Positions 60,605 to 64,000 of a stretch of DNA of 64,000 nucleotides are shown piece after piece; position 1 is the first letter of the stretch; every line of letters begins with the position of its first letter. Source of the DNA: WTJH01 sp049889695 (GTDB lineage: Bacteria > Bacteroidota > Bacteroidia > Flavobacteriales > Flavobacteriaceae); the NCBI GenBank assembly GCA_049889695.1, contig JBMHCX010000007.1:62001-126000 (forward strand), given 5' to 3'. The notes below the pieces were generated by a model. The model had not been told where the DNA came from. It did no database searches and worked only from the letters and a program-made list of their open reading frames with translations. A program made the translations under genes and the position numbers.

Positions 60605-61008
60605 GGGGATGTTTTAGGGATTTGGGTGACTTGTTTTGGAAGAATGATTGTTGTGTTTCGATTCCCCCAATTGTTACGGATATAGTTCATGACATCGGCA
60701 ATTTCGTCATCCTCTAAGCCTTGGGCGGGCATGTTGCCATTGTAGGTTTCTCCGTTGACAACAATTTCTCCTTGCATACCGTATTTAAGCCCTGCAATTG
60801 TGGCAGCCGTTTGAGTGGCTAAATAATCACTCTTGGCTAGGGGAGGAAAAGCATTGGGCACCCCTTGTCCTTCGTTGAGGTGACATTGCACACAAAAATT
60901 TTGGTAGACCTCTTGTCCTCTTTGCATGCTCATTTGTAATTCAGGACTCAATTTTTCTTGACAACTGCTAAGCCCTAAAAGCAGGATGTAGACGGTTAGT
61001 TTTTTCAT
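60601..61008 (-). CDS. Cytochrome c lipoprotein, class I
   Basis: 135 residues with a lipoprotein signal (YILLLGLSSC, Cys16). One heme-binding CVQCH box at residues 39-43 (QNFCVQCHLNEGQGVPNAFP) and the axial Met in NGNMPAQGLEDDEIADVMNY. Periplasmic electron carrier. It starts in an ATGA overlap with the stop of the sugar dehydrogenase gene, so it is very probably that enzyme's electron acceptor; the reverse cannot be excluded. Confidence 0.92.
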   Translation of the reverse strand: MKKLTVYILLLGLSSCQEKLSPELQMSMQRGQEVYQNFCVQCHLNEGQGVPNAFPPLAKSDYLATQTAATIAGLKYGMQGEIVVNGETYNGNMPAQGLEDDEIADVMNYIRNNWGNRNTTIILPKQVTQIPKTSP

Positions 61009-62129
61009 GTTTTTGGAACAATTTTAAAAATTCCTTTGCCTTCGACGGAAATATATAAATATCCGTCCGGGCTTTGTTTCACGTTGCGTAGGCGTCCAAT
61101 GTCCGGTGCAACTTTATAGCGAGCAACAACTTTTTGGTTCTCTATGTGCAGCCGCTCTAAATATTCAAATTTAAGGGAGCCGACAAAGTAGTCGCCTTGC
61201 CATTCCGGATATTTGTCGGAGTCTAAAATAGCAAATCCACTTGGAGCAATAGACGGAACCCAATAGTAGAAAGGCTGTTCCATGCCCTCTTTTTTGGTTT
61301 GGGTGGTAATGGGTGTGCCGCTATAATTTATACCATAGGTAATTACTGGCCATCCGTAATTGCTCCCTTTCTGGATACGATTGATCTCGTCTCCACCTCT
61401 CGGTCCGTGTTCATGCACCCAAATTTCCCCTGTTTTGGGGTGGGTTGCCATCCCTTGTGGATTGCGATGTCCATAGGAGTATACAGCCGTCTTGGCCCCT
61501 TTTTTCCCAACAAAGGGGTTGTCCTCCGGAATTCGCCCATCCGTATGGAGTCGGTAGATCTTCCCACCGTCTCGACGAATATCTTGCGGATTTACTTCCC
61601 GATTTCCTCGATCTCCAATACCAAAGTATAGAAAGCCTGCTCTATCGAAAACAATACGCGAGCCCCAATGCTGTCCTTTTTTAGAATTCGGCCCTGCTTT
61701 GTAGAGCAGTTGTACCTCTTCTAAACGCTCCATGTCGACCAATCGAGCTCGATAAAGAGCGGTATTTCCACCTGCTTCGTTACCTTCTTTGGAGCTCAGG
61801 GTGAGGTAGATGATCCCATTGGTTGTATAATCTGGGTCTGTGGCGACATCTAGAAGCCCTCCTTGTCCACGTACGTAAACGTCAGGTACATTTTGGATGG
61901 TTTTTTTAACGCCTGGTGCAAAATAATAGAGGGTACCCCCTTTTTCAGTAGCCAGTAGTTCGGTGTCGGATAAAAAAGTCATACCCCATAAGATACCCGA
62001 GTCTTCAGCTACATTTTCAAGGGTGTAACTCTCGGAGGTTAGGGTTTGTATAGGAGGGACATTCTCCTGTGCACAGCTATAAATGGTAGATAAACACAAG
62101 ATATATACAAGCGGTTGCCAGGTTCGCAT
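61005..62129 (-). CDS. PQQ-type sugar dehydrogenase-like lipoprotein (glucose/sorbosone dehydrogenase family)
   Basis: 374 residues with lipobox YSCA (LSTIYSCAQE). Six-bladed beta-propeller of the soluble quinoprotein sugar dehydrogenase family: GQGGLLDVATDPDY, KGQHWGSRIVFDRAGFLYFG with the catalytic His, YSYGHRNPQGMATHPKTGEI and WVHEHGPRGGDEINRIQKGS, then YGWPVITYGINYSG. These are the substrate, Ca and PQQ motifs. The true sugar is unknown, and free-PQQ synthesis genes are not in the window. Overlap with the cytochrome c gene suggests a periplasmic electron transfer pair. Confidence 0.92.
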   Translation of the reverse strand: MRTWQPLVYILCLSTIYSCAQENVPPIQTLTSESYTLENVAEDSGILWGMTFLSDTELLATEKGGTLYYFAPGVKKTIQNVPDVYVRGQGGLLDVATDPDYTTNGIIYLTLSSKEGNEAGGNTALYRARLVDMERLEEVQLLYKAGPNSKKGQHWGSRIVFDRAGFLYFGIGDRGNREVNPQDIRRDGGKIYRLHTDGRIPEDNPFVGKKGAKTAVYSYGHRNPQGMATHPKTGEIWVHEHGPRGGDEINRIQKGSNYGWPVITYGINYSGTPITTQTKKEGMEQPFYYWVPSIAPSGFAILDSDKYPEWQGDYFVGSLKFEYLERLHIENQKVVARYKVAPDIGRLRNVKQSPDGYLYISVEGKGIFKIVPKT

Positions 62130-62225
62130 AGCTCTAATGGATTGGTTGTACGGGTAAAGGTAACAAAACCCAATATTTCAAGGCTCCCATAAACGCCGAA
62201 ACAATTCTTAGTGCCAGGGAGATAT

Positions 62226-63173
62226 TTATACGGGATTAAAACAGTAATCAAGAATATCGAAAGCTGTTTCTGCCATATGATTTCCTTTGTTGTCCAAAAG
62301 GGGGTTGATCTCGGTGAACTCTGCACATACGACTTTACCAGTCTTTAGAAAACTACTGATCAATTCCTTTGCCTCATCTGGATTGAAACCAAAGGGTACA
62401 GGAGTTCCGGTTCCCCTAGATACAAAGTCACAGTCTAAACTATCGACATCGAAAGTGATATACAATAAATCGCAATCGGACAATCGATCAATCGCTTCTT
62501 GGATACACTTCTGAATTCCTCTAAAGCGTACTTCAGGAACTGAGTAGTTTTTGATCTGCCTTTTTTGCATCAACACATCTTCTGCTTCTTCAGTGTCGCG
62601 AAGGCCGAAATAGACCAAGTCTTGGGGGAGAAATTTAGGGTCATCTGTTCCGATTTTTTTGAGTTTTTCCCAAGAGGATTGGGTAGCGGAGTCAGGATCG
62701 TTACTTTTCATTTCAAGATGGTCTTCTTGTAAGGCAGCAGCTAGTGGCATGCCGTGAATATTTCCTGAAGGGGAGGTAAAGGGGGTGTGGAGGTCTGCAT
62801 GGGCATCGATCCAAATAACCCCTAGTCTTTTGTCAGGGTGGGCCGCTTTAATACCCGAAATGGTCCCTAAGGCAGATGAATGGTCGCCTGAAAGTACTAA
62901 TGGGAATTCGTTTTTTTGGAGTGTTGCTTGAACGGCCTCCGACACTCTGTTACATTGGGTCACCACAAAATCGATCCTTTTGGCAAAAGAGTTTTTCACC
63001 ATGTTGTAGATCGTTTCATTATGCGTTTCCACATCCATGTATAAAACTTTGTGGAAGAAATTATTGCCAGAATTAATAGCCGCTATTTCCATAGCGTCGA
63101 TTCCCATGTCGGCCCCCCTAGTTCCGGCTCCTATATCCGATCGGTTTTTGATGATTCTAAGCGTATTCTTCAT
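62226..63173 (-). CDS. rocF: Arginase
   Basis: 315 residues of the ureohydrolase family. Hydrolyses arginine to ornithine and urea using two Mn ions. The metal motifs are VLSGDHSSALGTISG, IWIDAHADLHTPFTSPSG and FDVDSLDCDFVSRGTGTPVP, all intact, with AEFTEINPLLDNKG after them. The SRGTGTPVP end and N-P-L-L-D are more arginase- than agmatinase-like. Its start lies inside the end of the ornithine aminotransferase gene (17-base overlap), so the two catabolise arginine to glutamate semialdehyde in sequence. Confidence 0.94.
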   Translation of the reverse strand: MKNTLRIIKNRSDIGAGTRGADMGIDAMEIAAINSGNNFFHKVLYMDVETHNETIYNMVKNSFAKRIDFVVTQCNRVSEAVQATLQKNEFPLVLSGDHSSALGTISGIKAAHPDKRLGVIWIDAHADLHTPFTSPSGNIHGMPLAAALQEDHLEMKSNDPDSATQSSWEKLKKIGTDDPKFLPQDLVYFGLRDTEEAEDVLMQKRQIKNYSVPEVRFRGIQKCIQEAIDRLSDCDLLYITFDVDSLDCDFVSRGTGTPVPFGFNPDEAKELISSFLKTGKVVCAEFTEINPLLDNKGNHMAETAFDILDYCFNPV

Positions 63174-64000
63174 GCAGATATTCTTGAAAGGATGTTTTAA
63201 TGATCTCTACACATTCCATTAATTGAGCTTTATTGATGATTAAGGGTGGAGCAAATCTAATGATGTTGCCGTGGGTAGGTTTTGCGAGTAAGCCATTTTT
63301 TTTCATCATGAGGCAAATGTCCCATGCCGTAGAACTCTCTTCAGTATCATTGATTTCTATGGCGTTTAGCAAGCCTTTTCCACGAACAGTTTTAATCAGA
63401 TCTACCTCCTGACTAAAAGCCTGCAATTCTGTCCGGAACAGTTCGCCCATTTCAGCCGCATTCTGCGCCAATTTCTCTTGTTTGATGACTTCTAAAGCAG
63501 CAATTCCAACAGCAGCAGCTATGGGATTTCCTCCAAAAGTACTGCCGTGATTCCCAGGACGGATCACATCCATGATGGCGTTGTTGGCTAAAACTGCTGA
63601 AATCGGATAGACCCCCCCGGAGATTGCTTTTCCAAGGATTAAAACATCTGGTTTAACTTCTGGGACATCGCTACAGTGTTTGTCGGCACAAGAACAATTC
63701 CCACAAGAAGCAAGCAAACGACCGGTTCTGCCAATTCCTGTCTGAACTTCATCAGCCATGAATAAAACCTCATAGGCCTCGCACAAGGCTTTTGCTTTTT
63801 TTAGATAACCATCGCTTGGAACAAAGACCCCGGCTTCTCCCTGTATGGGTTCTACCAAAAATCCTGCAATGTTTTTATTGTGTTTTAAGGTGTTTTCTAG
63901 GGCCTGTAGGTTGTCGTATTCTATCTTTAAAAAGCCACTGGTGTAGGGACCGAAATTTTTATTCGCGACAGGGTCATTAGAAAAGGAAATGATCGTCGTT
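63157..64000 (-). CDS. rocD: Ornithine-oxo-acid aminotransferase, partial (5' end outside window)
   Basis: The frame is open to the window edge; 280 C-terminal residues are visible, stop TAG at 63157. Transfers the delta-amino group of ornithine to 2-oxoglutarate. IISFSNDPVANKNFGPYTSG, FLVEPIQGEAGVFVPSDGYL, FMADEVQTGIGRTGRLLASC and LILGKAISGGVYPISAVL (PLP Lys) are the class III motifs. After GRTGRL the protein carries an extra cysteine cluster, SCGNCSCADKHC (C-x2-C-x-C-x4-C), not seen in plant or human enzymes. Paired with arginase. Confidence 0.92.
   Translation of the reverse strand, partial: TTIISFSNDPVANKNFGPYTSGFLKIEYDNLQALENTLKHNKNIAGFLVEPIQGEAGVFVPSDGYLKKAKALCEAYEVLFMADEVQTGIGRTGRLLASCGNCSCADKHCSDVPEVKPDVLILGKAISGGVYPISAVLANNAIMDVIRPGNHGSTFGGNPIAAAVGIAALEVIKQEKLAQNAAEMGELFRTELQAFSQEVDLIKTVRGKGLLNAIEINDTEESSTAWDICLMMKKNGLLAKPTHGNIIRFAPPLIINKAQLMECVEIIKTSFQEYLHEEYA

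Noticed and set aside
61075..61084. TGTTTCACGT, an exact left half of the parS palindrome, 0.9 kb from parAB
   Set aside because: The right half (TGCGTA instead of GAAACA) has five mismatches, and it lies inside the sugar dehydrogenase gene; a 10-base match is plausible by chance in 64 kb.
1..64000. Mobile elements, prophage, CRISPR, rRNA or tRNA genes
   Set aside because: I looked for transposase or integrase motifs, regular repeats and RNA signatures and found none.

Overview
The window looks like ordinary chromosome from a member of the Bacteroidota, most likely class Flavobacteriia. The evidence is the gene content and order: guaA, LysM/PBP1 protein, pyrG, yidC; parA, parB, DUF5683, dapB, lepB, WbqC; recF, TPR protein, ribH, mutL, two rhomboids. 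Lineage-typical families support this: GldI, DUF349, DUF5606, DUF3810, an OstA-like protein, DUF368, BshC, and a Fur protein without the usual CxxC pair. Many genes also have the Bacteroidota -7 promoter element TAnnTTTG close to the start codon. I call 63 protein genes. The first (bshC) and last (ornithine aminotransferase) are cut by the window edges. Coding density is very high and no gene-free gap exceeds 245 bases. I saw no rRNA, tRNA, insertion sequence, prophage or CRISPR array.

Layout. 1-9480 (+): bacillithiol synthesis (bshC), GMP synthase, a LysM lipidless secreted protein, CTP synthase, YidC insertase, tRNA thiolase MnmA and a FabK/nitronate-monooxygenase-like flavoprotein. 9534-17600: lysA, sucC, a small heat-shock protein ending at a strong hairpin terminator, uvrB, an ABC-2 exporter pair, and an unnamed 352-residue protein with a kinase-like residue pattern. 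17597-22127 (-): pRiA4b-ORF3-like protein, heme A synthase, CCA-adding-type nucleotidyltransferase, threonylcarbamoyl-AMP synthase and dapD. 22203-24418 (+): ruvX, def, DUF5606, mazG. 24422-46210 (-): DUF349 protein, aroE, two DUF368 carrier-lipid transporter homologues, a TPR protein, a class-III aminotransferase, OstA-like protein, purA, fur, a RelA/SpoT homologue, an SPOUT methyltransferase, two amidohydrolase-like exported proteins, a DUF3810 metallopeptidase-like protein, a cyclophilin-FKBP fusion lipoprotein, gldI and nrnA. 46322-64000: ndk; DUF721, lipoprotein, 2TM and recF genes (-); TPR protein, ribH, a small membrane protein, mutL, two rhomboids and an EEP-fold hydrolase (+); then WbqC, lepB, dapB, DUF5683, parB, parA, ftsB-like, cytochrome c, a PQQ-type sugar dehydrogenase, arginase and ornithine aminotransferase (-).

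The genes form short, tightly packed operons, many with 1-20 base overlaps and several with GTG or TTG starts placed on the upstream stop codon. Recurring themes are nucleotide synthesis (guaA, pyrG, purA, ndk), the succinylase route to diaminopimelate and lysine (dapD, dapB, lysA), envelope assembly and protein folding (yidC, lepB, OstA-like, DUF368, GldI and the immunophilin fusion), genome maintenance (uvrB, ruvX, recF, mutL, parAB) and arginine breakdown (arginase plus ornithine aminotransferase).

I found no obviously new multi-gene system. The items most worth a second look are the kinase-like orphan at 16542-17600, a MutL whose endonuclease motifs are all replaced, two exported amidohydrolase-like proteins in which two of three modules lack metal ligands, a cysteine cluster in ornithine aminotransferase, and a Zur-box-like palindrome between lysA and sucC.
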